From NCBI GenBank assembly GCA_029550925.1, contig JAKPGL010000035.1, forward strand, positions 16,116 through 80,115: DNA of 64,000 nucleotides, given 5' to 3'. The stretch is from Planctomycetota bacterium. Lineage in GTDB: Bacteria > Planctomycetota > Planctomycetia > Pirellulales > Thermoguttaceae. Each line of letters opens with the position of its first letter. Position 1 is the stretch's first letter. The notes below the pieces were generated by a model. It was not told where the DNA came from. It searched no databases and saw only the letters and a program-made list of their open reading frames with translations. Position numbers and translations under genes: made by a program. Below, piece by piece: positions 9,625-19,072 of this stretch.

Positions 9625-10005
9625 TTAGACTCGTCGGCGTTTTTTAGGTCGGCATCCGTTGTGGGGCAGCGGAGTAACGTCTTCAATGGATTTAATCGTC
9701 AACCCGGCAGTCTGCAACGCGGTGATCGCACTTTCTCGACCGCTGCCCGGGCCTTTGACCTTCACATCCACTTCTTTCAGCCCAAACTTCATGGCCTTGT
9801 CGGCGGCCTGTTGGGCGGCCATCTGACCGGCAAAAGGCGTACTTTTTCGGCTTCCTTTGAAGCCGCAGGTTCCGGCGCTCGACCAACACAACGTATCGCC
9901 TTTCATGTCGGTAATCGTAACGATGGTGTTATTGAACGTGGTTTGAATATACACAATCCCCACCGTCACATTCCGACGAATTTTCCGTTTCTTCTGTTTC
10001 GCCAC
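9625..10005 (-). CDS. rpsK: 30S ribosomal protein S11
   Basis: The 126-residue product has the typical S11 core ([30 protein letters not shown]) and the C-terminal signature [16 protein letters not shown]11 forms part of the 30S platform near the E site. Translation starts at GTG, preceded by a strong GGAGGAGG site. About 200 bases separate it from rpsD, and nothing is recognised in that gap. Confidence 0.97.
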   Translation of the reverse strand: MAKQKKRKIRRNVTVGIVYIQTTFNNTIVTITDMKGDTLCWSSAGTCGFKGSRKSTPFAGQMAAQQAADKAMKFGLKEVDVKVKGPGSGRESAITALQTAGLTIKSIEDVTPLPHNGCRPKKRRRV

Positions 10006-10149
10006 GGTGGACCCACCTCCTCCGATGGAATGGCTTCGGTTTTCTACTGCTTGGAAAGTCTAAATAAAAAGTTGCTCTATCCGAAATATATTCGCTGCTT
10101 CTCGTCGGGACCGCCCCTGCTGGTTCTTCCAGCACGCGCAGGCGACCGG

Positions 10150-10533
10150 CTATCGGAGGTCTTTCACCCCTTTCTTGCCGGCGACCGTCTTCTTGGGGCC
10201 TTTGCGGGTTCGTGCATTGGTGCGGGTGCGTTGGCCTCGCACCGGCAACCCTCGCCGATGCCGCAAGCCCCGATAACACCCAATATCTTTCAACCGGGCG
10301 ATATGTTGCGCCACCTGCCGACGCAATTGCCCTTCGATGACATATTCTTTGTCCAAAATGGTCGCCATCCGGGCCAGTTCGTCCTCCCGAAGTTCTTTTG
10401 CCCGCCGCTGGGGATCCACCCCCGCACTATGACACAACTCCCGAGCAATCTTCGGGCCAACCCCATACAAATAGGTCAGGGCAATCACCGTAGGTTTGTC
10501 GCCGGGTATATCCACCCCTAATAAACGTGGCAT
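10150..10533 (-). CDS. rpsM: 30S ribosomal protein S13
   Basis: The 127-residue product contains the S13 helix-two-turn-helix core (ALTYLYGVGPKIARELCHSAG) and the signature GLRHRRGLPVRGQRTRTNART with a basic tail that contacts 16S rRNA and tRNA. The start follows AAAGGAG. It heads the rpsM-rpsK-rpsD-rpoA-rplQ segment, after rpmJ. Confidence 0.97.
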   Translation of the reverse strand: MPRLLGVDIPGDKPTVIALTYLYGVGPKIARELCHSAGVDPQRRAKELREDELARMATILDKEYVIEGQLRRQVAQHIARLKDIGCYRGLRHRRGLPVRGQRTRTNARTRKGPKKTVAGKKGVKDLR

Positions 10534-10761
10534 AGTTCTCCTTTCCCCATCAGGCGTTTAGCCAGAAAATTATCCCTCTGCTTTATCCCCAAAAGGCTAA
10601 TCCATCCGAAGAAAACCCCTCCTGCTTGGCCGTTGAGAGTCGGCCAAGAGAGAATTCCTCGTTGGCGGGAATGATTGTTGTTCCGGACTTGGCCCCACCT
10701 TTTCTCTAGCGGCGTCTTTGGTCAGCCCGCTTACCTCATAAAATCCAAGGGGGCCGTCCTT

Positions 10762-10875
10762 TTAGCCTTGGCGCTGTTTATGCCGGGGGTTGCTGCACAC
10801 GACATAAACCACACCCTTCCGGCGCACGATTTTGCAGTGATTACATATCCGTTTAATGCTCGCACGCACTTTCAT
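10762..10875 (-). CDS. rpmJ: 50S ribosomal protein L36
   Basis: This short gene encodes 37 residues beginning [20 protein letters not shown]. Cys11, Cys14, Cys27 and His32 form the zinc ribbon of the metal-binding L36 type. Length is exactly that of the family. It lies between map and rpsM where infA-rpmJ-rpsM is usual, but no infA is present. A promoter-like sequence lies just upstream. Confidence 0.96.
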   Translation of the reverse strand: MKVRASIKRICNHCKIVRRKGVVYVVCSNPRHKQRQG

Positions 10876-10910
10876 AGTCGCTGCCTTAGCCTTAAGGGGA
10901 TAAAGTACTT

Positions 10911-10940
10911 AGTATAAAAAACAAAAGGAAGCTTAATCAA
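10911..10940 (-). promoter_or_regulatory. Putative sigma70 promoter for rpmJ
   Basis: Read on the minus strand, TTGATT (10935-10940) and TATACT (10911-10916) are separated by 18 bases. Transcription would start about 28 bases before the rpmJ ATG. This would let rpmJ-rpsM-rpsK-rpsD-rpoA-rplQ be transcribed separately from secY-adk-map. Confidence 0.5.
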
Positions 10941-11037
10941 GCCCCCCTTCGGGAGAAAACCTTGTTTCTTCCGGGGTTTATCTGTCCGATTGCTCCAATC
11001 CGGAAGGAAAGAGGCTCGAACAGAAAGGGAAATCCCT

Positions 11038-11059
11038 AAAAATACCACTTGTTGGTGGT
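11038..11059 (-). terminator. Weak terminator-like hairpin after map
   Basis: On the minus strand a short stem ACCAC/GTGGT with a 6-base loop is followed by ATTTTT, just after the map stop codon. The stem has only 5 base pairs, so it may be a partial terminator. It precedes the rpmJ promoter candidate. Confidence 0.35.
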
Positions 11060-11068
11060 TTTGTGTTC

Positions 11069-11992
11069 CTATTTTGTGGGGGCCGGAGGGCCTTTTGGTT
11101 CCATCTGGGGAGATAAAAATAACTCATCCAGGGGTTGCCCCGGCGGCCCGGTCAATACATAAGGCCCCCACTCGGTGATCGCCACCGTGTGCTCAAAATG
11201 GGCGCTTGGTTTACCATCGGCGGTTACCTGGGTCCAATGATCCGGCATGAGCCGAACTCTTTTGGTCCCCATGTTGACCATTGGTTCAATGGCAATGACC
11301 AATCCTGGGCGGATTGGAAAATCGTTGTTCCGCAACCACTTGGGACTGACAAAGTTCGGCACTTGAGGTTCTTCGTGCATTTCCCGTCCGATCCCGTGGC
11401 CGACAAAATCTTCCACGACCGAGAAGCCATGGCTTCGGACAAAATCGGCCATATCGGCGGCGATTTGGCTCCAAAATTTCTTTTTTGCCAGCAAGGAGAT
11501 GGCTAAATCCAGGGCTGCTTTGGTAACGTCGATCAGACGTTGAAGTTCGGGTTGGATTGGCCCGGCTGGGTAGGTGGCGGCGGCGTCGCCGCACCAGCCG
11601 TCCAGTTTGCAACCGGTGTCCAGGCTCAGGATATCGCCCTCGGCCAGGCGTCGGGGACCAGGAATACCATGAACGACTTCTTCGTTGATGGAGGTACAGC
11701 AGACCGCCGGGAAAGGCACTTTGCCTGGCACCCCCTTGAAAAGAGGGATGGCCTTCCGGTGCTGGAAAAATTGTTCGATAACGGTATCCAGCTCTCCGGT
11801 GCTTACGCCAGGCTGAATCCTGCTGGCGGCCAACTGGAGGGCTTCCCAAACGACCAGCCCTGCCCGACGCATCAGGGCTATTTCCCGGTTCGAGCGTAAA
11901 ATGATTCTTGATCTCTCCACCGTCCGGTATTCCCAGCCCAGCCAGGGATTCTCAGGAGGGCTTGCCGTCCTGGAGACTTTTTCCACCTGCAA
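11069..11992 (-). CDS. map: Methionine aminopeptidase, type I
   Basis: Removes the initiator methionine from new proteins in the cytoplasm. The metal-binding residues are visible: the two Asp in LDTGCKLDGWCGDAAATYP, His in GHGIGREMHEEPQVP, Glu in AIEPMVN and Glu in the C-terminal EHTVAITE segment. The longest frame starts at a TTG preceded by AAGGA at 5 bases (307 residues). A GTG about 78 bases downstream, giving a start just before IILRSNREIALMRRAG, is an alternative that matches the usual family N-terminus better. It follows adk by 29 bases. Confidence 0.95.
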   Translation of the reverse strand: MQVEKVSRTASPPENPWLGWEYRTVERSRIILRSNREIALMRRAGLVVWEALQLAASRIQPGVSTGELDTVIEQFFQHRKAIPLFKGVPGKVPFPAVCCTSINEEVVHGIPGPRRLAEGDILSLDTGCKLDGWCGDAAATYPAGPIQPELQRLIDVTKAALDLAISLLAKKKFWSQIAADMADFVRSHGFSVVEDFVGHGIGREMHEEPQVPNFVSPKWLRNNDFPIRPGLVIAIEPMVNMGTKRVRLMPDHWTQVTADGKPSAHFEHTVAITEWGPYVLTGPPGQPLDELFLSPQMEPKGPPAPTK

Positions 11993-12021
11993 GGGAGTCC
12001 TTCGCCAAATCGCCGAAGGGG

Positions 12022-12603
12022 CTATTTCCGATGCCGGCCGGCCCGGTCTCCAAGAGAATCCACCACCTGTTGAATCCGCTGGAAGATTTCTTCGACGGTT
12101 CCCATACCGTCGATGGTCTTCAATAACCGGCGCTGTTGATAGTAGTCCAATAGGGGTTCTGTCTGTTGGCGATAGGCGACCAAGCGTTGGCGGATGACTT
12201 CGGGTTTGTCGTCGGAGCGTCCCCTGCCTGACAATCGGCGGAACAGCTCCTCATCAGGAACCCGAAGTTCCAAGACCACGTCCAGAGGTTCGCCGGTCTC
12301 GGCCAACATGCGATCCAGGGCTTCCGCCTGGGCCAAGGTCCTGGGGAAACCATCCAGCAGGTAGCCCGTTCGGCAATCGGCGGCGGCCAAACGCTCCTTG
12401 ACAATTGCCAGGATGATGTCATCCGGGACCAATTGTCCGGCGGACATATACCGGTCGGCCAATTTGCCGATCTCTGTTTGCGCATCCCGAGCCGCCCGGA
12501 GCATATCGCCCGTAGAAAGATGAACCAATCCATACCGTTGGATTAACAGGGCTGCTTGGGTCCCTTTACCGGCCCCCGGCGGCCCAATAAATACCATGCG
12601 CAT
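12022..12603 (-). CDS. adk: Adenylate kinase, short-lid form
   Basis: Converts AMP plus ATP to two ADP. The P-loop GPPGAGKGTQA is at residues 7-17 and the NMP-binding helix (HLSTGDMLRAA) follows. The lid is short (SGRGRSDDKPEVIRQRL) with no zinc cysteines, and total length is 193 residues, so this is the short form rather than the 215-residue E. coli type. It sits between secY and map, a classical spc-operon arrangement. Confidence 0.96.
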   Translation of the reverse strand: MRMVFIGPPGAGKGTQAALLIQRYGLVHLSTGDMLRAARDAQTEIGKLADRYMSAGQLVPDDIILAIVKERLAAADCRTGYLLDGFPRTLAQAEALDRMLAETGEPLDVVLELRVPDEELFRRLSGRGRSDDKPEVIRQRLVAYRQQTEPLLDYYQQRRLLKTIDGMGTVEEIFQRIQQVVDSLGDRAGRHRK

Positions 12604-12710
12604 CGTTGCCGTCCCTTAGGAAAAAGGTTTTTTGGAATACTTTTGGCGCCCTTCGGGAAACCTCTCTCCCGGTGGTCTCTTCCCGACAATCCCTCAACGC
12701 TATGAGAAGG

Positions 12711-14063
12711 CTACTGCAATAAGCCTTTGTAATTGCGCATGACCAGATGGCTGTCGATCTTCTGCACCAGATCGAAAGCCACACTGACGGCAATCAGCAG
12801 GCTGGTGCCGCCGTAGAAACTGGCGATATCATAGCCCACATGGAGCCAACTGGAAATCAGTGTAGGTACAATGGCGACAAAAGCCAAAAAGCCGGCGCCC
12901 ACATACGTAATGCGGACCATCACTTTTTCGAGGTATTCGGCGGTGCGTCGGCCCGGACGATACCCCGGGATGAACGTACCGTAGTTTTTCAGGTTATCGG
13001 CCATGTCTTTGGGGTTAAAGGTGATGGCGGTCCAGAAATAGCAGAAGAAGTAAATCAGGGCGATATAGAGGATGTTATAGGTGTAGCCGTCCCCTCGATG
13101 AAAAGCCCCCTCTACTTCTTTCAGCCAAGCCGCGGTCGGATAAAGATGCGACAGGTAACTAAACAGCACCGAAGGGAAAAGTAGTAAACTGGAGGCAAAG
13201 ACGATCGGCATGACGCCGGACTGATTGACCCGCAGAGGCAAGTATTGCCGGGTCCCGCCATAGACCCGCCGACCTCGAACATGCTTGGCGCTTTGGGTCG
13301 GGATGCGACGTTGACCGAGCGTGATAAACACTACCCCAAACACCACCCCGATAAACAGCCCCATCAGGACCACCACCTTGTCGATGCCGGCTTGGCCGCC
13401 CAGTTGGATCATCCCCTGCTCGAACATCGGCTCAAACAGACGAATGCCCGCCGCCGGCATCCGTGCCAGGATACCGGCCATGATCAGCAGGCTGATACCG
13501 TTGCCTATGCCGTATTCGTCGATCTGTTCCCCAAGCCACATCAGGAAGGTGGCCCCGGCGGTCATGGTCAACACCGCCGTCAGTTGCCACCAAAACGACA
13601 ACGTCTGCCCTTCCGTGAGAAAATGATCATAGATCAACCCGTTCCGCACCAAGAAATTCACATAGAACCAGCTTTGTCCCAGGCAGAGCAGTACGGTGGC
13701 GTATCGAGTGTATTCGTTGATTTTCTTCCGACCCGCTTCGCCCTCTTTCTGAAGCTGTTCCAACGGCGGATACACGCTGGCCAACAACTGAAAGATAATC
13801 GAGGCCGAGATATAGGGCATAATGCCCAAACCGAAGATGGTCGCCTGGTTCAATTGGCTGGCGCTGAAGATGGCGGCGTATTCAAAAATTTGTCCTAATC
13901 CTGTTTTGGCCTGCTCTTTGAACCACTCGGTCATGTGTTGGCGGTTGACGATCGGCAGCGGAATCTGCCAACCGATCCGATAGATCGCCAGCATCACCAA
14001 CGTCAGCAGGATTTTCCGCCGGAGTTCCGGGATCGTGAAGACGATACGGATTTTTTCCCACAT
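12711..14063 (-). CDS. secY: Protein translocase subunit SecY
   Basis: The 450-residue integral membrane protein forms the Sec channel. About ten hydrophobic helices are seen. Signature segments include GLGIMPYISASIIFQLLASVYPPL, GNGISLLIMAGI, and the cytoplasmic loops between later helices (GYRPGRRTAEYLEKVM) that contact the ribosome and SecA. It lies between rplO and adk; unusually, 420 bases separate it from rplO. Confidence 0.97.
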   Translation of the reverse strand: MWEKIRIVFTIPELRRKILLTLVMLAIYRIGWQIPLPIVNRQHMTEWFKEQAKTGLGQIFEYAAIFSASQLNQATIFGLGIMPYISASIIFQLLASVYPPLEQLQKEGEAGRKKINEYTRYATVLLCLGQSWFYVNFLVRNGLIYDHFLTEGQTLSFWWQLTAVLTMTAGATFLMWLGEQIDEYGIGNGISLLIMAGILARMPAAGIRLFEPMFEQGMIQLGGQAGIDKVVVLMGLFIGVVFGVVFITLGQRRIPTQSAKHVRGRRVYGGTRQYLPLRVNQSGVMPIVFASSLLLFPSVLFSYLSHLYPTAAWLKEVEGAFHRGDGYTYNILYIALIYFFCYFWTAITFNPKDMADNLKNYGTFIPGYRPGRRTAEYLEKVMVRITYVGAGFLAFVAIVPTLISSWLHVGYDIASFYGGTSLLIAVSVAFDLVQKIDSHLVMRNYKGLLQ

Positions 14064-14483
14064 GGCGGATACTTCCGTAAAAAAGCCAATGAACTTCCGT
14101 ATTACCTCAGCCGAGCGACGCTCACCCTATAAGGCGCCTTTAAGGACACCCTATTGGGAAAAGGACACCCCATTAGGAAGATGCCCCATCCCGTGTCATT
14201 CCCGCACCACCAGGAATCCATGCGTGTTTTTTTCGTCCGTTTATTTGCCGCTGGATACCCGCTTTCGCAGGGATGACACCAAGGGATTCCTCCCTTCGGC
14301 CGAACTGTTACGAACTCCCTAGACCAATCTACTCCCTTCCACGGGCCGAATCTTTACTCCCCCGTTAGGACGATCAAACGTCCCCACGGAAACCGTCCCC
14401 TTCCTCCCCACCGAGGGATCGAGGAAAGGACAATTCGGATTTTGATTGTTTCAGGCCCTTCCGAATACGGTCTAATTCCCTTT
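14064..14483. repeat. Intergenic region with palindromic repeat and tandem motif
   Basis: This 420-base gap interrupts the spc operon. It holds an imperfect palindrome: TCATTCCCGC followed by GGAATCCA (about 14196-14220) and its inverse TGGATACCCGC to GGGATGAC (about 14252-14277), a motif type widespread as an interspersed palindrome in bacterial genomes. Just before it, AAGGACACCCYATT occurs twice in tandem (about 14139-14175). No gene was recognised. Related TCATTCCCGC or GCGGGAATGA cores also occur near 10665, in both MITE-like elements, and partly near 48910. Confidence 0.6.
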
Positions 14484-14984
14484 TCAGGACGTTTTCGAAG
14501 TTTTCGGTTTCATTTTATTTTTAGGAACGGGTTTTGGGCCGGGCAGGATGTGGACTTGGCCGCCGGCCTGTTGGATTTTTTCTCTGGCCGATTGGGTAAA
14601 TCGGTGGGCGGCGACGTGCAGCGGCTTGGTCAATGGACCGTCGCCGAGGATTTTCAGCATGTCAAAGGCGCCTTTCACGAGGCCCTTTTCCCGCAAGGTT
14701 TCGGGAGTAACCTCTTGATTGGGCTGGAATGCCTTGTCCAGGACGCCCACATTGATCTCGGCCACGACGGGGGCAAACCGGTTGTGGAATCCCCGTTTGG
14801 GAATGCGGCGGGCCAAGGGCATCCGACCGCCCTCGAAGGCGGGGGAACAAGACCAACCGGAACGGGAAGCCTGTCCTTTGTGTCCTCGGCCGGCAGTCTT
14901 GCCGTGCCCCGATCCTGGCCCCCGGCCAATACGTTTGCGTTTTCGGTGTTTGGTAACTGCTTGGTGAACATCGGCTAGGTTCAT
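14484..14984 (-). CDS. rplO: 50S ribosomal protein L15
   Basis: The 166-residue product has the typical glycine-rich basic N-terminus ([22 protein letters not shown]) that threads into 23S rRNA and a globular C-terminal half. Its start codon overlaps the rpsE stop by 4 bases (ATGA), showing translational coupling. The L30 gene that normally lies between rpsE and rplO is therefore absent. The C-terminus has a short Lys-rich tail. Confidence 0.97.
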   Translation of the reverse strand: MNLADVHQAVTKHRKRKRIGRGPGSGHGKTAGRGHKGQASRSGWSCSPAFEGGRMPLARRIPKRGFHNRFAPVVAEINVGVLDKAFQPNQEVTPETLREKGLVKGAFDMLKILGDGPLTKPLHVAAHRFTQSAREKIQQAGGQVHILPGPKPVPKNKMKPKTSKTS

Positions 14985-15478
14985 GACAGTGCAACTCCCC
15001 GTAATCGTTCCACTTCGCTGCGCGACCGAAGACTTTGCAAGGCTTGCAGGGTGGCTTTCACGACATTATGCGGATTGGTCGATCCATAGCATTTGGTCAA
15101 AATGTTTCGGATGCCGCAGGCGTCGCAGACGGCCTTGACCGCCATTCCGGCGATCACCCCCGTGCCTTCGCCGGCGGGAATCAAGACCACCCGAGACGTA
15201 CCAAAATGTCCCCATACTTTATGGGGAATCGTATCGCCTTCCAGAGGGATCGTCGTCATACTACGTTGGGCGTGTTTGATGGCCTTTTCGACCGCGGGGG
15301 GCACTTCGTTGGCTTTTCCGTACCCCAAGCCCACACGCCCTTGTCCATCGCCGACCACCACCAGGGCGGTAAAACTGAACCGGCGTCCCCCTTTGACCAC
15401 CGCGGCACAGCGACGGATTTTCAGCACCTTTTCGATCAGTTGACCTTGAATCGCAGCGGATTCGTGTTCAGCTTCCAT
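14981..15478 (-). CDS. rpsE: 30S ribosomal protein S5
   Basis: The 165-residue protein has the double-stranded RNA-binding N-domain ([23 protein letters not shown]) and the C-domain ([15 protein letters not shown]), both typical of S5, which governs decoding accuracy and 30S assembly. Length is normal. It overlaps rplO by 4 bases. Confidence 0.97.
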   Translation of the reverse strand: MEAEHESAAIQGQLIEKVLKIRRCAAVVKGGRRFSFTALVVVGDGQGRVGLGYGKANEVPPAVEKAIKHAQRSMTTIPLEGDTIPHKVWGHFGTSRVVLIPAGEGTGVIAGMAVKAVCDACGIRNILTKCYGSTNPHNVVKATLQALQSLRSRSEVERLRGVALS

Positions 15479-15539
15479 AGGAAGTTCTTTCGTTCAGCCC
15501 AAAAGGATAGAGGGAAAGGGACGATCTATCAGGAATCCT

Positions 15540-16040
15540 TTACTGGTCGGAATCTGTCTTTTTGGGGGCTTTGGGGGCCGATTTCTGTTTTCCTCCTGCG
15601 CCTGCCTTGGAGGACTTTTTGGGGGCTTTTTCGGGCTTGGCCTCTGCGGGCTCTTCCGAAACCTTTTTGGCGCCGAGGTCCAATCCGGCGTCTCGAGCGG
15701 CGTCGGCCAGAGCGGCGACCCGGCCGTGATATTTATACGCACCGCGATCCAGCGTCGCCTTGGTAATCCCCGCCGCCAAGGCCCGTTGGGCGATCAACTG
15801 GCCCACCCATTTGGCCGCCTCGATATTGCCCCCGTGTTTTAACTTTTCTCGGAGTTCTTTTTCCAGGGTGCTGGCAGCCGCCAGGGTCCGCCCTTCGTTC
15901 TGGTCGATGACCTGGGCATAAATATGGCGATGACTGCGGAACACACTCAGCCGAGGCCGATTCAAGCCCCTTCGGAGCCGATTCCGCACCCGAAACTTCC
16001 GACGCACTCGTCGTAGGGTAATCCGTTTTTGCTGTTTCAC
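15540..16040 (-). CDS. rplR: 50S ribosomal protein L18
   Basis: L18 binds 5S rRNA. The core is clear: [55 protein letters not shown]. The start is placed at GTG 16040 ([11 protein letters not shown]), because the longer frame to 16097 adds 19 residues unlike L18. A Lys/Ala/Pro-rich tail of about 45 residues extends beyond the normal end near residue 120; such tails recur in this cluster. Confidence 0.95.
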   Translation of the reverse strand: MKQQKRITLRRVRRKFRVRNRLRRGLNRPRLSVFRSHRHIYAQVIDQNEGRTLAAASTLEKELREKLKHGGNIEAAKWVGQLIAQRALAAGITKATLDRGAYKYHGRVAALADAARDAGLDLGAKKVSEEPAEAKPEKAPKKSSKAGAGGKQKSAPKAPKKTDSDQ

Positions 16041-16115
16041 GACGCCGACTCTCTTGCAAAATCGTGGATACTCGAAATGGCCCCAACCCAAAACCAAGTA
16101 GGAATGGGAAGGTGC

Positions 16116-16661
16116 TTACTTGACGACCGCTTTGCCTTCTTTGCGGCGGATTTGTTCGCCTTCGTAGCGGATTCCTTTCCCTTTGTAGGGTTCCGGTTTG
16201 CGTTTGGCGCGGACTTCGGCGGCGAACTCGCCGACCAGTTGCTTGTCGATCCCCTTGATCGAAATATGCTGTTGATCGGGACAGGTAACCTTCAAACCCG
16301 GGGGAATCGGCACTTGCAGTTCGTTCGCGTAGCCCACGCGGAGTTGCAACACATTGCCCTGCACCGCCGCCAGATACCCCACCCCAACGATTTCCAAACG
16401 TTTCTCATATCCCTGGGTGACGCCGACGACCATATTTTGGAGGACGGCGCGGGTCAACCCATGAAAAGCCTTCGCCTGGCGGGTTTCGGCCGCCTGGGTG
16501 ACTTTGATTTGCCGGGCGACCGGATCATACTCCACCGCCACTTCGGGACGAAGGGACCATTGGAGTTTTCCCAAAGGACCTTCAATGGTGACGGTCCGAT
16601 CGGAAATCTCTACCTTGACGTTCTCTGGAATCGGAAGCGGTTTTTTACCGATTCGGGACAT
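16116..16661 (-). CDS. rplF: 50S ribosomal protein L6
   Basis: The 181-residue protein starts MSRIGKKPLPIPENVKVEI and shows the two repeated L6 domains, ending in the signature PEPYKGKGIRYEGEQIRRKEGK. L6 lies near the sarcin-ricin loop of the large subunit. Length is normal. Confidence 0.97.
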   Translation of the reverse strand: MSRIGKKPLPIPENVKVEISDRTVTIEGPLGKLQWSLRPEVAVEYDPVARQIKVTQAAETRQAKAFHGLTRAVLQNMVVGVTQGYEKRLEIVGVGYLAAVQGNVLQLRVGYANELQVPIPPGLKVTCPDQQHISIKGIDKQLVGEFAAEVRAKRKPEPYKGKGIRYEGEQIRRKEGKAVVK

Positions 16662-16816
16662 GGCGGTTTCTTTCTTCTACCGATCTATTTTGTCTTTCGT
16701 CGGCCAATTGGATTGGTGCGGCATGGAAAACACCTCTGCCGGAGTCCTTCGGGACGCCGGGAAAACAGTTGCCCGACCGCATCGAGCTGGTTGGCCGACT
16801 CCTACATCCAACGCTC

Positions 16817-17212
16817 TTACCAAACCTCACACAGGACTTCGCCGCCGAGGCGCCGCTGCCGGGCTTCCCGGTCGCTGATAATACCTCGGCTGGTGCTGAG
16901 GATCGTGATGCCCAAGCCGTTGAGCACCGGTTTCAGTTTCGACACAGGGCTGTAAATCCGACGTCCTGGTTTGCTGACGCGGCGAATATGCCGAATGACC
17001 CGTTCTCCGTTAGGGCCGTATTTCAAATAGACCCGTAGTTGCCGAACTGGTTGGGCCTCGATCTCTTCCCAATCCCAGATGTATCCTTCCCGTTTGAGGA
17101 CTTCGGCCAGGCCCCGTTTGAGGCCGGAGGCGGGTATGTCCACAAAAGGACGTTCCACACGAACCGCGTTTCGGATACGGGTCAACATGTCAGCAATCGG
17201 ATCGGTCATCAT
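16817..17212 (-). CDS. rpsH: 30S ribosomal protein S8
   Basis: S8 binds the central domain of 16S rRNA. The start is placed at 17212 (MMTDPIADMLTRIRNA); an upstream in-frame extension to 17233 is not conserved in the family. The C-terminal signature ILSTSRGIISDREARQRRLGGEVLCEVW is complete. 131 residues, a normal length. A gap of 155 bases separates it from rplF. Confidence 0.96.
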   Translation of the reverse strand: MMTDPIADMLTRIRNAVRVERPFVDIPASGLKRGLAEVLKREGYIWDWEEIEAQPVRQLRVYLKYGPNGERVIRHIRRVSKPGRRIYSPVSKLKPVLNGLGITILSTSRGIISDREARQRRLGGEVLCEVW

Positions 17213-17287
17213 AGGTTTTTGCCTGCCTCGCAAACCATCCCCTTGATGGAAGTTGGCTCGACCGGGCTTCCTGCTCGGTCGGGCGCC

Positions 17288-17473
17288 CTACCAACTGGCC
17301 TTTCGGACGCCAGGAATCATTCCCTGATCCGCTAGATTCCGCAAACAGATACGACAAATCCCAAATTTTCGGAAAAATCCACGAGGGCGACCGCACAGTC
17401 GGCACCGATTTCGATGCCGGGTTGAAAACTTCGGCGGCCTCATCGCTTTGATAATCTTCGCTTTACAGGCCAT
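17288..17473 (-). CDS. rpsN: 30S ribosomal protein S14, type Z
   Basis: The 61-residue protein is the short zinc-binding form: [20 protein letters not shown] provides four cysteines and is followed by the family ending [18 protein letters not shown]. The start at 17473 ([11 protein letters not shown]) is preferred to an upstream in-frame start at 17533. It lies between rplE and rpsH as usual. Confidence 0.96.
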   Translation of the reverse strand: MACKAKIIKAMRPPKFSTRHRNRCRLCGRPRGFFRKFGICRICLRNLADQGMIPGVRKASW

Positions 17474-17623
17474 AAAAAACCATTCCTCCACCAGCGTTCG
17501 GCTCAGGACCGGACGGTTCCTGGAATGTTCCAACAGGTATCGAGTTCCTTACGTTCCCAACAACTCCTTTGTTTCTCTTCCGCCGACGCCCAGTGCGACG
17601 GCCATCGAATGGGCGAAGAAGGG

Positions 17624-18223
17624 TCATTTTTTCTTCTTCGGCGCCGTTGTTTTTGGGGCGGCCGTTTCCGTCCCTCGAAACGGCAAACCCAACTCCCGGA
17701 GCAACTGCCGGGCCTCGTCGTCGTTGCGGGCCGACGTGCATATCGTAATGTTCAATCCTTGCGTCCGAGTGTATCGGTCCGGGTTCAGTTCAGGAAAGAC
17801 CCACTGCTCGGAAAGTCCTAGGCTATAGTTTCCGCGCCCATCAAACCCATGGGGATTCAGGCCACGGAAGTCCCGGACCCGCGGCAACGCAATGGAAATC
17901 AACCGATCTAGGAACTCATACATGCGTCGGCCGCGCAACGTTACCTTACATCCAATGGCCATTCCCTTGCGAAGTCGGAAATTGGCCACGGATTTCCGTG
18001 CTCGGGTCATCACCGGCTTTTGACCGGAAATGTGGGTAAGGGCGTCCATGGCCTCTTCGAGATGTTTCTTCTCGCTCGTGGCGCTGCCAACGCCCATGTT
18101 GACCACGATCTTTTTCAACTTCGGCAGGCTGAGGACATTGCTCCGCCCCAACCGCTGGGCCAACGCCGGCAGCACTTCCTGTTGATACCGTTGCTGGAGT
18201 CTTGGGAGGGTCTGTGTCGTCAT
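17624..18223 (-). CDS. rplE: 50S ribosomal protein L5
   Basis: L5 binds 5S rRNA in the central protuberance. Signatures visible are KIVVNMGVG, ISGQKPVMTRARKSVANFRLR and FRGLNPHGFDGRGNYSLGL. 199 residues including a Lys/Thr/Pro tail of about 15. It starts 6 bases after the rplX stop with a GGAGGG site. Confidence 0.97.
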   Translation of the reverse strand: MTTQTLPRLQQRYQQEVLPALAQRLGRSNVLSLPKLKKIVVNMGVGSATSEKKHLEEAMDALTHISGQKPVMTRARKSVANFRLRKGMAIGCKVTLRGRRMYEFLDRLISIALPRVRDFRGLNPHGFDGRGNYSLGLSEQWVFPELNPDRYTRTQGLNITICTSARNDDEARQLLRELGLPFRGTETAAPKTTAPKKKK

Positions 18224-18229
18224 CGTCGT

Positions 18230-18598
18230 TTATCCCTCCGAAGTTGTGGAAGGTTTGGGAGCACTTTTGACGCGCGGAGCGCCAATCAGCCCTAAGCTAG
18301 CGCTACATTTTCGGCAGAACCGTTCTTTGGCGCCGTCCGGCAATGTTCGGGCGCCTATGCGAGTAGGCTTATTGCACTTGGGGCAGACAATCATCACTTT
18401 GGAAACCCCCAGGGGCATCTCCCGGGTCAGGACTCCTCCTTGAGGGGTCTTCCGGGTTCGGTGCATGTGCTTTTTCACCTGGTTGACCCCTTCGATAACG
18501 AGTTTCCCCGTCTTTCGGTCCACCCGGAGGATCTTTCCGCGAACGCCCTTGTCGTCGCCGGAAATCACCTCCACTATATCACCCGTTCGCAGTCGCAT
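18230..18598 (-). CDS. rplX: 50S ribosomal protein L24
   Basis: The KOW domain that starts 50S assembly is at the N-terminus (GDIVEVISGDDKGVRGKILRV). The C-terminal half has a four-cysteine zinc motif, CPKC and CRKC about 23 residues apart, then a basic tail. 122 residues. Its start shares one base with the rplN stop, so the two are translationally coupled. Confidence 0.96.
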   Translation of the reverse strand: MRLRTGDIVEVISGDDKGVRGKILRVDRKTGKLVIEGVNQVKKHMHRTRKTPQGGVLTREMPLGVSKVMIVCPKCNKPTRIGARTLPDGAKERFCRKCSASLGLIGAPRVKSAPKPSTTSEG

Positions 18599-18966
18599 CA
18601 GACCACCTCGCTGGCAAGGCTGACGATTTTCATGAAGTTCTTTTCCCGCAATTCCCGGGCCACCGCTCCAAAAATCCGGGTCCCTTTCGGGTTCTTCTCA
18701 TTGTCGATGATCACCGCCGCGTTGCTGTCGAATCGGACGTAGGAGCCGTCTTCCCGGCGGGTCGATTTTTTGCAGCGAACAATCACGGCCCGGACAACCA
18801 TGCCCTTTTTAAAGTCGCTTGTAGGCAGCACGCTTTTGATACTACAGACCACAATATCCCCTAAGCCGGCGTACCGGCGTCGGGAGCCGCCTAATACCTT
18901 GATACACATCAATTCCTTGGCGCCGGTGTTATCCGCCACGTTTAAGCGGGTCTGCATCTGAATCAT
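18598..18966 (-). CDS. rplN: 50S ribosomal protein L14
   Basis: The 122-residue product is canonical L14: [21 protein letters not shown] at the start, [14 protein letters not shown] in the middle and [26 protein letters not shown] at the end. It forms an intersubunit bridge and binds L19. Confidence 0.98.
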   Translation of the reverse strand: MIQMQTRLNVADNTGAKELMCIKVLGGSRRRYAGLGDIVVCSIKSVLPTSDFKKGMVVRAVIVRCKKSTRREDGSYVRFDSNAAVIIDNEKNPKGTRIFGAVARELREKNFMKIVSLASEVV

Positions 18967-19072
18967 GGTCGCACCTCACAACTCGCACGATAGTCTCTGT
19001 TGAGATCGGCTAACCTTTTACCCTCCTGCGGGCAACCCCAGGTTGCCGTCCAAACATTTCATGGTTGCTTTT

